Shown here piece by piece: positions 48,936-58,134 of a stretch of 64,000 bases of DNA (position 1 is the first letter of the stretch; the number at the start of each line of letters is the position of its first letter). A program made the position numbers and the translations under genes. The stretch comes from Mesorhizobium sp. YC-39 (lineage in GTDB: Bacteria > Pseudomonadota > Alphaproteobacteria > Rhizobiales > Rhizobiaceae). The stretch spans positions 1 to 64,000 of the forward strand of contig NZ_JAOWPS010000006.1 in assembly GCF_025753795.1 (NCBI RefSeq). Direction: 5' to 3'. Under the pieces are notes generated by a model. It saw only the letters and a program-made list of their open reading frames with translations, was not told the origin of the DNA and made no database searches.

Positions 48936-51017
48936 TTACATTGGACCCTTGTCTCCGGGTTTACCGGGAAGCTCTTCCGGGAAGAGCTCATATTTGGCCT
49001 GTTTGTCGGCCGTCACAAAGATCCGTTCGCGGACGATCGAATCCTCGGCCCAGTTGAACATGAAGATCGGCGTGCCCTGCGGAATGTTCGAGAAGCGCTT
49101 GTTGATAATCAGCGCGCCGGGATATTCCGTCAGGCCGACATTATAGACGTGCTCGGTCGAGATCTTCTGGAACTTCTTCATTAGGTCGGCACGCTGGTCG
49201 TTGTCCTGCGTCGTAACGAATTTGTTGACGATGTCGACGAGATCCTTCTCGAACGGCATCAGGTCGACTTCGCCGCTTTCCGGCGCGCGATGGTTCCAGC
49301 TGGTCTTCGGACCGACGGGAGCGAGCTGCTCGGTGTTCTGCACCACGGAGGTCAGCTCAGTCTCGTTGCGCCGGATCAGCCAATCGAAGCGGCCGGAATA
49401 TTGCGTGAGGTCGCGCTGGGTGCCATTGAGCCCGTTGAGCACGACCCTTAAGCCCAGCTTCTCCATTTGCGCGACGACGCCTTCGGCGAGGCTCTTGTCC
49501 GTGCCGTAGTCGTTGTTGACCAGCATCACGATCTCGACGTTCTTGCCGCCGGCGGTACCGGCCGGGAAATTGACGAAACCGTCGCCATCCGTGTCCTTGA
49601 GACCGGCTTTGGCAAGCTCGGCCGTGGCGCCTTCGAGGTCGAAGGGATAGTAGACGGTCGATTTGCGGTCGTAGAAGCTTGTGCCCGACGAAAAGCCGCC
49701 GGGATAGATGGCGGTGAACGGTCCCTTGACCAGGGAATCGCCCAGCGCCTTGCGGTCGAGCGCCATGGTGATGGCCTTGCGGAAGTCCTCGTTGCGGTTT
49801 AGTTCGCGCAGCGCCTGTCCGCGCTCGTCCGGATTGCCCCAGCCATTGGCGGAAAAGTTCATGCGCAGATTGTAGCCGATGAGGCGCGGCCCGAAGGCAA
49901 GGCGCGCCGGAGCGTTCGGGTCAGCCGCGCGCTTCAGCGAAGCGACGAAGTTTTCTGGCTGCTCCAGGTTGGAAAAGTCGGCGGAGCCGGCGACCGCCTG
50001 GACGTCGCGGTCGGCCCAGGTCGAGAGCTTGTACTGCAACTCGTTGAGATAGGGCAGCTGGTTGCCCTTCTCGTCGACCTTCCAATAATAGGGATTGCGG
50101 CGCAAGACGATGATGTCGTCTGGCCGGTATTCGACCGGCACCCAGGCACCCATCACCGGCATGTTCATGAAATCAGGCGGGAAGGCGTTCTTGAACTGGT
50201 CGTAGGTGTTCTTCGAATATTTCGGATGCTGCGGCTTCAATATATGCGAGGGGCCTGGGCAGAAGGTGCCGTAGGCCATCGCATAGAGATACTGCCGCGG
50301 AAACGCATCCTTGAACGTCCACTCGACGGTGTAGTCGTCGATCTTCTTCAGCGTCGTGCCGACGCCAAAAGTCTCCTGCGTCGCACCGTTGAGCGGCGAG
50401 ACGCTCGGGTCGACCACCTCGTTGTCCCAGTAGAACATGACATCGTCGGCGTTGAACGGCACGCCATCCGACCATTTTGCGCCTTCGACCAGATGCATGG
50501 TCAGCTTGTGGCCGTCCGCCGACCAGTCCCAGCTCCTGGCGAGGTTGGGCAGCGGCTCGGTGTCCTTGGCCTCGACCTGGAACAACGGCGCCGTACGCGT
50601 CAGGCATTCGGAAAGGCCGATGTCGATACCGCCCCAGCCTTGCGTCTGGCCGGCGCCGTAGTTCCAGCCCTCCGGCCGGCCGCCGATGACGTGGCGCATC
50701 GTGTCACCGTAGACGCCGATGCCGTCAGGCATGTTGCCCGTCTTGAAGACCAGCGGCTCCTTCGGCAACCTGTCCTTCACCGGCGGCAGCTTGCCGGTCT
50801 TGACGTATTTCTCGGTGACCCAGTCCGGCTCGTGATATTGCGGCAGCGCCTTGAACTCCAGGATGGAGTCGCGCGCCACGTAATTGATCTTGCCCTCGGC
50901 CGGGAACGTTGCCGGCTCCGGCGGGACCGTCGGTTCGGAAGCGAGTGCGTTGAGTGCCGGCACGGAGACGCTCAGCGCCAGTCCGGCCGCAATGCCTATG
51001 TTGCGTAAATTTCTCAT
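48936..51017 (-). CDS. ABC transporter substrate-binding protein, family 5 (AgpA-like)
   Basis: A 693-residue periplasmic binding protein of the oligopeptide class (SBP family 5), with a cleavable signal peptide (NIGIAAGLALSVSVPALNALAS). Core blocks: RSWDWSADGHKLTMHLVEGAKWSDGVPFNADD and FRKAITMALDRKALGDSLV. It is longer than DppA (about 535 residues) and close to Sinorhizobium AgpA, an SBP5 protein that binds melibiose and raffinose; the GH4 neighbours support a sugar ligand. ATG 51017 follows GGGAGGAG. Confidence 0.85.
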   Translation of the reverse strand: MRNLRNIGIAAGLALSVSVPALNALASEPTVPPEPATFPAEGKINYVARDSILEFKALPQYHEPDWVTEKYVKTGKLPPVKDRLPKEPLVFKTGNMPDGIGVYGDTMRHVIGGRPEGWNYGAGQTQGWGGIDIGLSECLTRTAPLFQVEAKDTEPLPNLARSWDWSADGHKLTMHLVEGAKWSDGVPFNADDVMFYWDNEVVDPSVSPLNGATQETFGVGTTLKKIDDYTVEWTFKDAFPRQYLYAMAYGTFCPGPSHILKPQHPKYSKNTYDQFKNAFPPDFMNMPVMGAWVPVEYRPDDIIVLRRNPYYWKVDEKGNQLPYLNELQYKLSTWADRDVQAVAGSADFSNLEQPENFVASLKRAADPNAPARLAFGPRLIGYNLRMNFSANGWGNPDERGQALRELNRNEDFRKAITMALDRKALGDSLVKGPFTAIYPGGFSSGTSFYDRKSTVYYPFDLEGATAELAKAGLKDTDGDGFVNFPAGTAGGKNVEIVMLVNNDYGTDKSLAEGVVAQMEKLGLRVVLNGLNGTQRDLTQYSGRFDWLIRRNETELTSVVQNTEQLAPVGPKTSWNHRAPESGEVDLMPFEKDLVDIVNKFVTTQDNDQRADLMKKFQKISTEHVYNVGLTEYPGALIINKRFSNIPQGTPIFMFNWAEDSIVRERIFVTADKQAKYELFPEELPGKPGDKGPM

Positions 51018-51124
51018 GGTCTCCTCCCAAATGTTTCGAAGTCTTTGCTGCTGCTCCGCGTCTCCTTGAAGCAGGACGGTGCATCGCGGCGGGCCTCCTC
51101 GTGGATCGTTCCGCGCCTGAGGTG

Positions 51125-52591
51125 TCAGCCGGCCTGCTTCAGCGCGGCCTTCTCGGCGCGCAATTCCTCGATCGAGCGAACATTGCGCCGTGCCGCGCCG
51201 GCCCATTCGCGGGTCTTTACCTCTGATTTCGAAAGCCGCTCCCTGGCGGCCGGAACCGCATGGGCATATTGCGGCAGCCAGCCGGCCTGGGCGACAACCA
51301 TCTCATCCACCATCTGCCAGACCTCTTCCGGCGTCGAAACCGCACCAACCAGCGGGTCATGCAGCACGGCAAGCTTCAAGAGATCGATATCGCCTGAAAT
51401 CGCGGCATGAACCGACATGCGCTGGACATTGATCGAAGATATACAGGTGGCGGCGCAGGCTTCCGGCAGCGTGATGCCGGCGGCCATGTTGATGCCGAAA
51501 CGGTCGACGAAGCCGGGCGACTCGATAATGGCGTCCTGCGGCAGATTGGTGATCACCCTCTTGTTCCTGACGTTGAAATGGCCGCGATAGACGCGGTTGG
51601 TCTCCAGCGCTTCCAGTATGTGGCTGGCATGTTCGTTGGAGCGCTTGGACGCGTCGATCGGCTTTGACGCCGCTTCGAGGAATTGCGGATATTCCGTCTC
51701 GAACCAGTTGCGGGTCTCGGTCGAATAGCGGAGATAGCCGCCGGTCTCGCCATGGATCCAGTCGGACATGTCGATCCAGCGCGTGATTTCGTCCGGCCGC
51801 TTGCGGTACCAGGGCAGGTACTCGGAAAGGTGGCCGTTGCTTTCGGTCGAATAGACGCCGAAGCGCTTCAGCACGTCGATGCGCAGCTTCTCCTGCCTGG
51901 AATAGACCGGGTGCGCCTCGAAGGCGGCAATCAGTTCGTCCTTGCCGATGCGACGGCCGTTCAGGCGCAGATCGATGAACCAGGTCTGATGATTGATGCC
52001 GGAACAGACATAGTCGAGTTCCCTAGGTGATTTGGCGCCCAGCACCTCGGCGATCTGTTCCGCGCCATGCTGGACGCCGTGGCACAGCCCGACCGTGTCG
52101 ACCTTGCCATACTCGATCGCCGCCCAGGTGTTCATCGCCATCGGGTTGGCATAGTTGAGGAATTTCGCGTTCGTCTCGGCGACCTCTCTTATGTCCCTGC
52201 AGAAATCCAGGATCACCGGGATGTTGCGTTGGCCATAGAGAATGCCGCCGGCGCAGATCGTGTCGCCGACGCATTGGTCGATGCCGTATTTCAGGGGAAT
52301 GCGGATGTCGTCGGCATAGGCTTCGAGGCCGCCGACCCTGACACAGCTGATGATGTAGCGCGCGCCCTCGATCGCCTGGCGGCGGTCGGTGGTCGCCGTC
52401 ACTTTTGCCGGCAATTTGTTCGCCTCGACGATCCTGTCGAGGATCGCCTTGATCATCTGCAGATTATGCTCGCTGACGTCGGTCAGCGCGAATTCAATAT
52501 CCCTAAACTCCGGCACGCACAAAATGTCGGTGAACAGTTTTTTGGTGAATCCGACGCTGCCGGCGCCGATAATAGCGATTTTGAAACTCAT
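51125..52591 (-). CDS. GH4 family glycosidase (second copy)
   Basis: A 488-residue GH4 enzyme. The Rossmann loop is IAIIGAGSVGFTKKLF, and the metal ligands are Cys170-His171 in VGLCHGVQ and His201 in SGINHQTW. It differs clearly from the GH4 enzyme at the other end of the operon, with a C-terminal extension (SKSEVKTREWAGAARRNV onward). It is the first gene of the leftward operon, so the two GH4 enzymes bracket the transporter genes. The likely division of labour is between alpha-galactosides and alpha-glucosides, which sequence alone cannot confirm. Confidence 0.88.
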   Translation of the reverse strand: MSFKIAIIGAGSVGFTKKLFTDILCVPEFRDIEFALTDVSEHNLQMIKAILDRIVEANKLPAKVTATTDRRQAIEGARYIISCVRVGGLEAYADDIRIPLKYGIDQCVGDTICAGGILYGQRNIPVILDFCRDIREVAETNAKFLNYANPMAMNTWAAIEYGKVDTVGLCHGVQHGAEQIAEVLGAKSPRELDYVCSGINHQTWFIDLRLNGRRIGKDELIAAFEAHPVYSRQEKLRIDVLKRFGVYSTESNGHLSEYLPWYRKRPDEITRWIDMSDWIHGETGGYLRYSTETRNWFETEYPQFLEAASKPIDASKRSNEHASHILEALETNRVYRGHFNVRNKRVITNLPQDAIIESPGFVDRFGINMAAGITLPEACAATCISSINVQRMSVHAAISGDIDLLKLAVLHDPLVGAVSTPEEVWQMVDEMVVAQAGWLPQYAHAVPAARERLSKSEVKTREWAGAARRNVRSIEELRAEKAALKQAG

Positions 52592-52804
52592 CACCTTCAC
52601 CTCGATCCAATCGAATGCTAGGCAAGGAGCAACAAGGGAGGACAAGGCCACGCGCCACGGCGCGCATGCCATTCAAGCCGGAATCCGGCTTCTTTTCCTC
52701 CCCGCCCGCTCCTCGACCGCGGGTCTTTCGCGTTCTCTGGGGAGGGATTATGCGCTTATTCACAAGCGCGAACAGAGAAGGATTGTGCTTTCAGGGGTAA
52801 TTTT

Positions 52805-53680
52805 GTGCTGCAGGATCTGATCACCAACGGACCATCGATGCGGACGATCTCGCTGCCGCGCGGCCGCCAGCGCCTGCATGCCATGCCGACAAGCACGGGC
52901 TACGAAGTGCGTGAGGACGAAACCTACGACTGGGACGGGCGAAGGCGCGGCCAGACGCCGTTCACCGTGCTGCAGCACACGATCAGCGGAACCGGCCAGT
53001 TGCGCTACGAGAACCGCAACTACCGCCTGCAGAAGAACGACACGCTGCTGGTGCTGGTGCCGCACAACCACCGCTACTGGCTGGCCAAGGACGAGCGCTG
53101 GGAATATTTCTGGATCTCGATGAACGGCGAGGAGGCGCTGCGCATCCACAAATCGATCCTCGGCGTCTCCGGTCCGGTGTTTCGGCTGCAGCCGGCGACC
53201 ATCGATCATCTAGCCGATTGCAGCCTGCGTCTTATCAAGGGGGCCGCCTCGCCGGGTGCTGCTTCCGCTGTCGCTTATGAGGCGGCGATGGCGCTCTACG
53301 ATGATGTTTTCGGCTCACATGCCTTTGCCGAAAAACAGAGCGCCATGCAGCCGGTCATCGACCACATCAACGCCAATCTCGATAAGGCCTTGCCGGTGGC
53401 CGAGCTCGTCCAGATCAGCGGTCTCAGCCGCGCCCATTTCTCGCGCTGTTTCGCCGACAGCGAAGGCATCCCGCCGGCAGAGTTTGTGTTGCAGCAGCGT
53501 TTGCAGCGCGCGGCGAAGTTGCTGACAAAGGCGGATTTCCTGCCAGTGAAGGAAGTCGCCATCATGTGCGGCTTCGAGGATGCGAATTACTTTTCCAAGG
53601 TCTTTCGCCGCTGCTACGGCATTACGCCCAGCCAGTTCCGCACCACCGGCATGTATGCCAGCATGGGGAGCCGCCGGTGA
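52805..53680 (+). CDS. AraC family transcriptional regulator (AgpT-like)
   Basis: A 291-residue AraC/XylS regulator. The N-terminal half is a cupin-like sugar-sensing domain (FTVLQHTISGTGQLRYENRNYRLQKNDTLLVLVP). The C-terminal half has two helix-turn-helix motifs (LPVAELVQISGLSRAHFSRCFADSEG; VKEVAIMCGFEDANYFSKVFRRCYGITPSQFR). It is divergent from the GH4-ABC operon across 213 bases, the position expected for its activator. The Sinorhizobium agp locus is likewise controlled by an AraC-type protein, AgpT. The start is GTG 52805; ATG 52838 is also possible. Confidence 0.9.
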   Translation: MLQDLITNGPSMRTISLPRGRQRLHAMPTSTGYEVREDETYDWDGRRRGQTPFTVLQHTISGTGQLRYENRNYRLQKNDTLLVLVPHNHRYWLAKDERWEYFWISMNGEEALRIHKSILGVSGPVFRLQPATIDHLADCSLRLIKGAASPGAASAVAYEAAMALYDDVFGSHAFAEKQSAMQPVIDHINANLDKALPVAELVQISGLSRAHFSRCFADSEGIPPAEFVLQQRLQRAAKLLTKADFLPVKEVAIMCGFEDANYFSKVFRRCYGITPSQFRTTGMYASMGSRR

Positions 53681-53757
53681 TCAGGTGGGCGCTTCAATGC
53701 ATGTCGCGCAAAGTGTGCAGCGGTTTTGCGATAACGACATGCATAAAAACAAGAATT

Positions 53758-54921
53758 CTAGCGCAGACCGCGATCGGACTCGGTCGAGGCGGTACTGACC
53801 GTATCGCTTGTGACAGGCGCGGCCTCAAAGGCTGATGCGGCGCGCTTTTCTTTCCGCGTCCAGGTCACATATTCGGCAATCCCGCGCGGCAGGCGCGGCG
53901 CCGCCGTCACCGCAGGCATCTGAAAACCGTTGCGGAATTTGGCCCAACGCGCGCTGAACACCGCAACCATCTCGTTGAAAGTCGGTGGCGTCGCCACGGT
54001 GGCGTAGGTGATGGTGACATTGCCGGCGAGTGCGGCTTCGCGCGAAAGCGGCAGCGGTATCGAGGCGAGGTAGTCCAACTGCATGTCGATCAGGCCACCA
54101 AAAGGCCATTGCGCGCGCAGTGTCGCGGCATCCGCCGGCGCGACATTGACGTCGATGTCTGTGGGCGTGCCGGCGACCCGGTAGGGGCAGCGAAAGCGGC
54201 CGCAATTCGCTTTCGCCGAAAACTGCCACAGCGCGTAGCCTTGCCAGTTGCCCATCGGAAAGTGCACCCCGATGTCAGGCTTGTAGCGCGCATACCAGAG
54301 CGGCAGCCGCGACAGCAGCCGGTATTTATATCTGTTGTCGGCAATGTGCCCGGCGGTGCTGCCGTTGGTGTAGAGCACCGGGAAGCGGCCGATCCGCCGA
54401 TGCACCTGGCGCACGAATTCCTCAGCATCCTCGAGCGACATCCATTGCGTGGGATCGTCATCCTCGATGTCGAGGGCAAGCAGGTCGTCAGGGTCGGGTT
54501 GGGCGAAATCGATGAAATTATTGGCCTGTCCGACCGGATTGCCGGGCCGGGCAAGGTGATAGGCGCCCCATTTGAGGCCGAGCGCCTTGGCCACCACCTT
54601 GCGCGTCTGGAACAACTCACGCGCCACCGCATAGCGCCTCCACAGCGTCTTGCAGAGCCGTGCCTCGGTCTCGTCGCCGAAACAGAAATAGGGTGGCGGC
54701 ATCCCATCGGACGCCTTGTTGATGAAGCCCACGATCCGCTTGTCGGTGGCAAGCTGGCCCCAGTCGATGGGATTGTATTCATAGGCGTCGATGACCAGCG
54801 CCCGGTCGGCGTCCTTCCACGGCTCGGAGAAGTCCGAGGCCTTTGCCGCCGGCGTCAGCGCCATCGCAGCGGCGACAGCGAGGACTGCTGAGCGGCGAAG
54901 TGGGCGCGCCGGCTTTTTCAA
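53758..54921 (-). CDS. Exported GH25-like muramidase
   Basis: A 387-residue protein with a signal peptide (SAVLAVAAAMALTPAAKAS) and a GH25 lysozyme-like barrel. The catalytic carboxylates fit Asp45 (VIDAYEYN) and Asp151/Glu153 (ALDIEDDD). Other family blocks are VLYTNGSTAG, LPLWYARYKPD and WQGYALWQFSAKANCG with GTPTDIDVNV. It probably acts on peptidoglycan. It converges with the AraC gene, 77 bases away. Confidence 0.85.
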   Translation of the reverse strand: MKKPARPLRRSAVLAVAAAMALTPAAKASDFSEPWKDADRALVIDAYEYNPIDWGQLATDKRIVGFINKASDGMPPPYFCFGDETEARLCKTLWRRYAVARELFQTRKVVAKALGLKWGAYHLARPGNPVGQANNFIDFAQPDPDDLLALDIEDDDPTQWMSLEDAEEFVRQVHRRIGRFPVLYTNGSTAGHIADNRYKYRLLSRLPLWYARYKPDIGVHFPMGNWQGYALWQFSAKANCGRFRCPYRVAGTPTDIDVNVAPADAATLRAQWPFGGLIDMQLDYLASIPLPLSREAALAGNVTITYATVATPPTFNEMVAVFSARWAKFRNGFQMPAVTAAPRLPRGIAEYVTWTRKEKRAASAFEAAPVTSDTVSTASTESDRGLR

Positions 54922-55059
54922 ACAGGGAACCCCCGCTGACCAGACACCGATCCTGAACCGCCATGGTTAAGGAAAAGCTTCGGATCCGCAAGAGGCTGAG
55001 TTGGGGTTGGCGAAACGATCATTGTGATACCTTTGAGAGCAAAGCGACGAGCATGATTG

Positions 55060-55563
55060 TCAGTCAAATAGCTTCAATGCAGTTGCTATGGGCAGGAACA
55101 GTGAAAGCGGGCGGCTCTGAAATGGGGTAAAGCCATGCTTGCGATAGAAAGCGACCGCCTGGTCATCCTTGGCATCGACAATCAACGCGAAGGATGCAGG
55201 AGCAGCACTAATGCTGCGTCGTAGCGCATCCACGATCAGCGCCGACCCGATCCGCTGCCCTTGGTATCGGGTATCGACCGCCAGCCTGCCGATCAATATG
55301 GCGGGCAGGATCGGATAATGCGGCAGGCGTTTTGCCTGGTCTTCAGGCAAGGACGCGACCGGTATGCTCGACGCCGCCAAAGTGTAGTACCCGGCAATGG
55401 CGCCTGCATTGCGATCCACGGCAACAAAGCAATTGCCGACTCGGCGTTTGACATCCTGGCTGGCTTGTTCCCGGATGTAGCGGTCGAGCGCCAACACCCC
55501 GCAGTTGAACGCCTTGCGATCATGCGAGCCGTCGAGCGGTTCGATGATGAGGGCGAAATTCAA
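55060..55563 (-). CDS. GNAT acetyltransferase toxin (TacT/AtaT-like)
   Basis: A 167-residue GNAT protein with the pattern of toxin acetyltransferases: FNCGVLALDRYIREQASQD at the start, IAGYYTLAASSI, the acetyl-CoA loop VDTRYQGQRIGSALIVDALRRS and the catalytic Tyr in AVAFYRKHGFTPF. Such toxins acetylate the amino group of aminoacyl-tRNAs and stop translation. The start is TTG at 55563, overlapping the antitoxin's TGA by 4 bases, so expression is coupled and weak relative to the antitoxin. Confidence 0.88.
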   Translation of the reverse strand: MNFALIIEPLDGSHDRKAFNCGVLALDRYIREQASQDVKRRVGNCFVAVDRNAGAIAGYYTLAASSIPVASLPEDQAKRLPHYPILPAILIGRLAVDTRYQGQRIGSALIVDALRRSISAAPASFALIVDAKDDQAVAFYRKHGFTPFQSRPLSLFLPIATALKLFD

Positions 55564-55847
55564 CGCGACTCGACGACAAGCCGTTTGTGAGCGTCGGCGG
55601 CTTTGCGCAGCGCGTCATTGGGCTCGGGCGGATTGAGAATCGCCTCCATCATGGCGCGCTGATCCTCGATGGAAATACGCAAAATGGCGGTATTCTCGAT
55701 AGTGCGCTGCGCCGCCTCTTGAGCGGCTGCGACCACGAAGTCACTGACACTGCGGCCTTGGATTTCGGCGGCACGTTTCACCACGTTCAGCATATCCGGC
55801 GAAATACGAGCTTCGAGACGGGCGGTACGGGTTTGTTGGTTTGGCAT
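55560..55847 (-). CDS. DUF1778 antitoxin (TacA-like, ribbon-helix-helix)
   Basis: A 95-residue DUF1778 protein. The N-terminal ribbon-helix-helix (RLEARISPDMLNVVKRAAEIQ, then GRSVSDFVVAAAQEAAQ) binds DNA, and the C-terminal segment (ISIEDQRAMMEAILNPPEPNDAL) would wrap the toxin. It is the first gene of the toxin-antitoxin pair. ATG 55847 follows AGAGGTGA. A perfect 10-base inverted repeat lies 21 bases upstream, a likely operator for autorepression. Confidence 0.9.
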   Translation of the reverse strand: MPNQQTRTARLEARISPDMLNVVKRAAEIQGRSVSDFVVAAAQEAAQRTIENTAILRISIEDQRAMMEAILNPPEPNDALRKAADAHKRLVVESR

Positions 55848-55867
55848 CACAGTCACCTCTGATGCGG

Positions 55868-55894
55868 ATATGTACGGTATATAGCCGTACATAT
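55868..55894. promoter_or_regulatory. Operator palindrome of the toxin-antitoxin operon
   Basis: ATATGTACGG (55868-55877) and CCGTACATAT (55885-55894) are exact reverse complements around a 7-base spacer TATATAG that may be part of a -10 box. The position upstream of the antitoxin start fits autorepression by the ribbon-helix-helix antitoxin. Confidence 0.85.
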
Positions 55895-55926
55895 CAAGAG
55901 GCCTCGGTATGGCCGCCGGTCGGCGA

Positions 55927-56190
55927 TCAACGGCGCGAGAGCGGCTGGATTTCGAACGGGTCGGGCGCTGGCGCCTGCGGCAGTGTGCCCTCGGCCGCGC
56001 GCTTGCGGTGATGGGCCAGCGACCATTGCGGCGAACACAGGATGCCGCGATCCGACCAATAGGCGGCGCCGTTCTCGATATTGCCCTTATGGTAGGCAAA
56101 ACCGGTCGCCCGATAGGGCAGGCCGCAGTCTGGCCAGTATGGCGGGCTTCCGATCCAGGGGCATGCGCCGGATCCAGCTTTGGCGAATTT
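55927..56190 (-). pseudogene. Start-less coding remnant
   Basis: On the minus strand an open frame runs from a TAA near 56300 to a TGA at 55927-55929 without any ATG, GTG or TTG in frame. From about 56190 onward the translation looks protein-like: ACPWIGSPPYWPDCGLPYRA, then GFAYHKGNIENGAAYWSDRG and ILCSPQWSLAHHRKRAAEGT, ending IQPLSRR. The Trp, Cys and aromatic content is unlike that of random shadows here. It is probably the 3' end of a gene whose start has been lost. I do not recognise the family. The rest of the 487-base gap 55848-56334 holds only the operator palindrome. Confidence 0.4.
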
Positions 56191-56334
56191 AACCTGCGCC
56201 GCGGCATTTGCAAAATCCGCGTGACAAAATTTGACGTTTACGTAAAAAGAAGATGGAGGGGCGACCCAAAGACCGATGGTTTTGCGTCGCCAGCAGACTT
56301 AGGTTGATCCGCCAGTTTGAGGAGGACAAGCGGC

Positions 56335-58101
56335 ATGTATCGGGCACCGGTCGAGGATATCGCCTTCACGTTGAAGCACGTCGCTGGCCTGAAGCCGGCG
56401 CTCGACGCAGGCACCTTTGGCGAGCTCGGCGAGGACCTGGTCGATGCCATTCTGGCGGAAGCCGGCCGCTTTGCCAGCGAGGAGGTGGCGCCGCTCTACA
56501 AGATCGGTGACGAACAAGGTGCTGTGCTGAAGGATGCGACCGTCACCACGCCGCCCGGCTGGAAGGCGCTTTATCGCCGCTGGATCGATGGCGGCTGGAA
56601 CGCGCTGTCCGCCTCAGAAGAATTTGGTGGCCAGGGCCTGCCGACCATGCTCGGCGTTGCCGCGCTCGAAATGTGGAACTCAGCCGCCATGGCCTTCGGC
56701 ATCGCTCCGACGCTGACCATGGGCGCGGTCGAAGCGCTCGATAAGCATGCTTCGCCGGCGCTGAAGGCGACATATCTCGAAAAGCTCGTCTCCGGCGAAT
56801 GGATGGGCACGATGAACCTGACCGAGCCGCAGGCGGGCTCGGATCTCGCCGCGCTGCGCGCCCGCGCCGAACCGGCCGGCGACGGCACCTACCGCATCTT
56901 CGGCCAGAAGATTTTCATCACCTATGGCGAGCACGACTTCACCGACAACATCGTCCATCTGGTGCTGGCGCGGCTGCCCGACGCGCCGGCCGGTACGCGC
57001 GGCATTTCGCTGTTCCTGGTGCCGAAATTCTTGGTTGGCGACGATGGCACGCTCGGCGTGCGCAACGACGTCTTCTGCTCCGGGCTGGAACACAAGCTGG
57101 GTATCCACGCTTCGCCCACCTGCACCATGATCTATGGCGATGGTTTCGAAGGGGCCTCGCCTGGCGCGATCGGCTGGCTGATCGGCGAGGAGAACAAGGG
57201 CCTCGCCTGCATGTTCACCATGATGAACAATGCCCGCCTTGCCGTCGGCATGCAGGGCGTCGCGGTCGCTGAGATGGCTACGCAGAAGGCGATCGCCTAT
57301 GCCAATGAACGCCGGCAAGGCAAGGCTGCGACCTATGACGGGCCTGGCATGGCGCCGATCGTTCATCACCCCGACGTGCAGCGCAATCTCTTGACCATGA
57401 AGGCGCTGACGCAGATTGCGCGAGCCATCAGCTATTCCTGCGCGCATGCCATCGATTGCGCACGCGTCTCGGACGGCGACGCTGCGCATTGGCGCGACCG
57501 CGCCAATCTTTTGACACCGCTGGCCAAGGCCTTCTCCACGGATGTCGGCGTCGAGGTTGCCTCGCTTGGGCTGCAGGTGCATGGCGGTATGGGTTTCATT
57601 GAGGAGACGGGCGCGGCGGCGCTCTATCGCGACGCGCGCATCGCACCGATCTATGAAGGCACCAATGGCATCCAGGCGATCGACCTGGTGGCGCGCAAGC
57701 TGCCGCTTGGCGGCGGCGAGCACGTGCATGGCTACATCGCCGAACTGGCGGCGATGGCCAATGCCGTTCGGACGTCGAACCTCAAGGGGTTTGGCCGCAC
57801 GGCGGATATCCTCGACCAGGCTCTGGACGACCTCACTGAAGCGACGCGCTTCCTGCAAAAGCTGCTCGCCGACGGTCGTTCGGACGCCGCACTGGCCGGC
57901 GCCACGCCTTATCTCAAACTGTTCTCGCTTACCGCCGGCGGCGCCTATCTGGCGCGCGGCGGGCTTGCCGACCAAAGCCGCGTGCCGCTGTGCCGCTTCT
58001 TTGCCGAAAACCTGCTTGGCGAGGTGCGCGCGCTGAAGGAGCGTGTCATTGGCGGCGCCGACAGCCTTGCCGACGCCGGCAAGGCACTGATTTCCGTCTG
58101 A
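56335..58101 (+). CDS. Acyl-CoA dehydrogenase
   Basis: A 588-residue acyl-CoA dehydrogenase of the long subgroup with an extra C-terminal domain. FAD- and substrate-binding blocks: MNLTEPQAGSDLAALRARAE, KLGIHASPTCTMIYGD, and GGMGFIEETGAAALYRDARI; the catalytic Glu is expected at about residue 440 in IAPIYEGTNGIQAIDLV. It performs the first step of fatty acid beta-oxidation or a similar acyl-CoA oxidation; chain length is unknown. ATG 56335 follows GAGGAGGAC. An enoyl-CoA hydratase follows, fitting the next step. Confidence 0.93.
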   Translation: MYRAPVEDIAFTLKHVAGLKPALDAGTFGELGEDLVDAILAEAGRFASEEVAPLYKIGDEQGAVLKDATVTTPPGWKALYRRWIDGGWNALSASEEFGGQGLPTMLGVAALEMWNSAAMAFGIAPTLTMGAVEALDKHASPALKATYLEKLVSGEWMGTMNLTEPQAGSDLAALRARAEPAGDGTYRIFGQKIFITYGEHDFTDNIVHLVLARLPDAPAGTRGISLFLVPKFLVGDDGTLGVRNDVFCSGLEHKLGIHASPTCTMIYGDGFEGASPGAIGWLIGEENKGLACMFTMMNNARLAVGMQGVAVAEMATQKAIAYANERRQGKAATYDGPGMAPIVHHPDVQRNLLTMKALTQIARAISYSCAHAIDCARVSDGDAAHWRDRANLLTPLAKAFSTDVGVEVASLGLQVHGGMGFIEETGAAALYRDARIAPIYEGTNGIQAIDLVARKLPLGGGEHVHGYIAELAAMANAVRTSNLKGFGRTADILDQALDDLTEATRFLQKLLADGRSDAALAGATPYLKLFSLTAGGAYLARGGLADQSRVPLCRFFAENLLGEVRALKERVIGGADSLADAGKALISV

Positions 58102-58134
58102 ATTTTTCAACCCCTGATGTTCCAAGGAAAAGCC

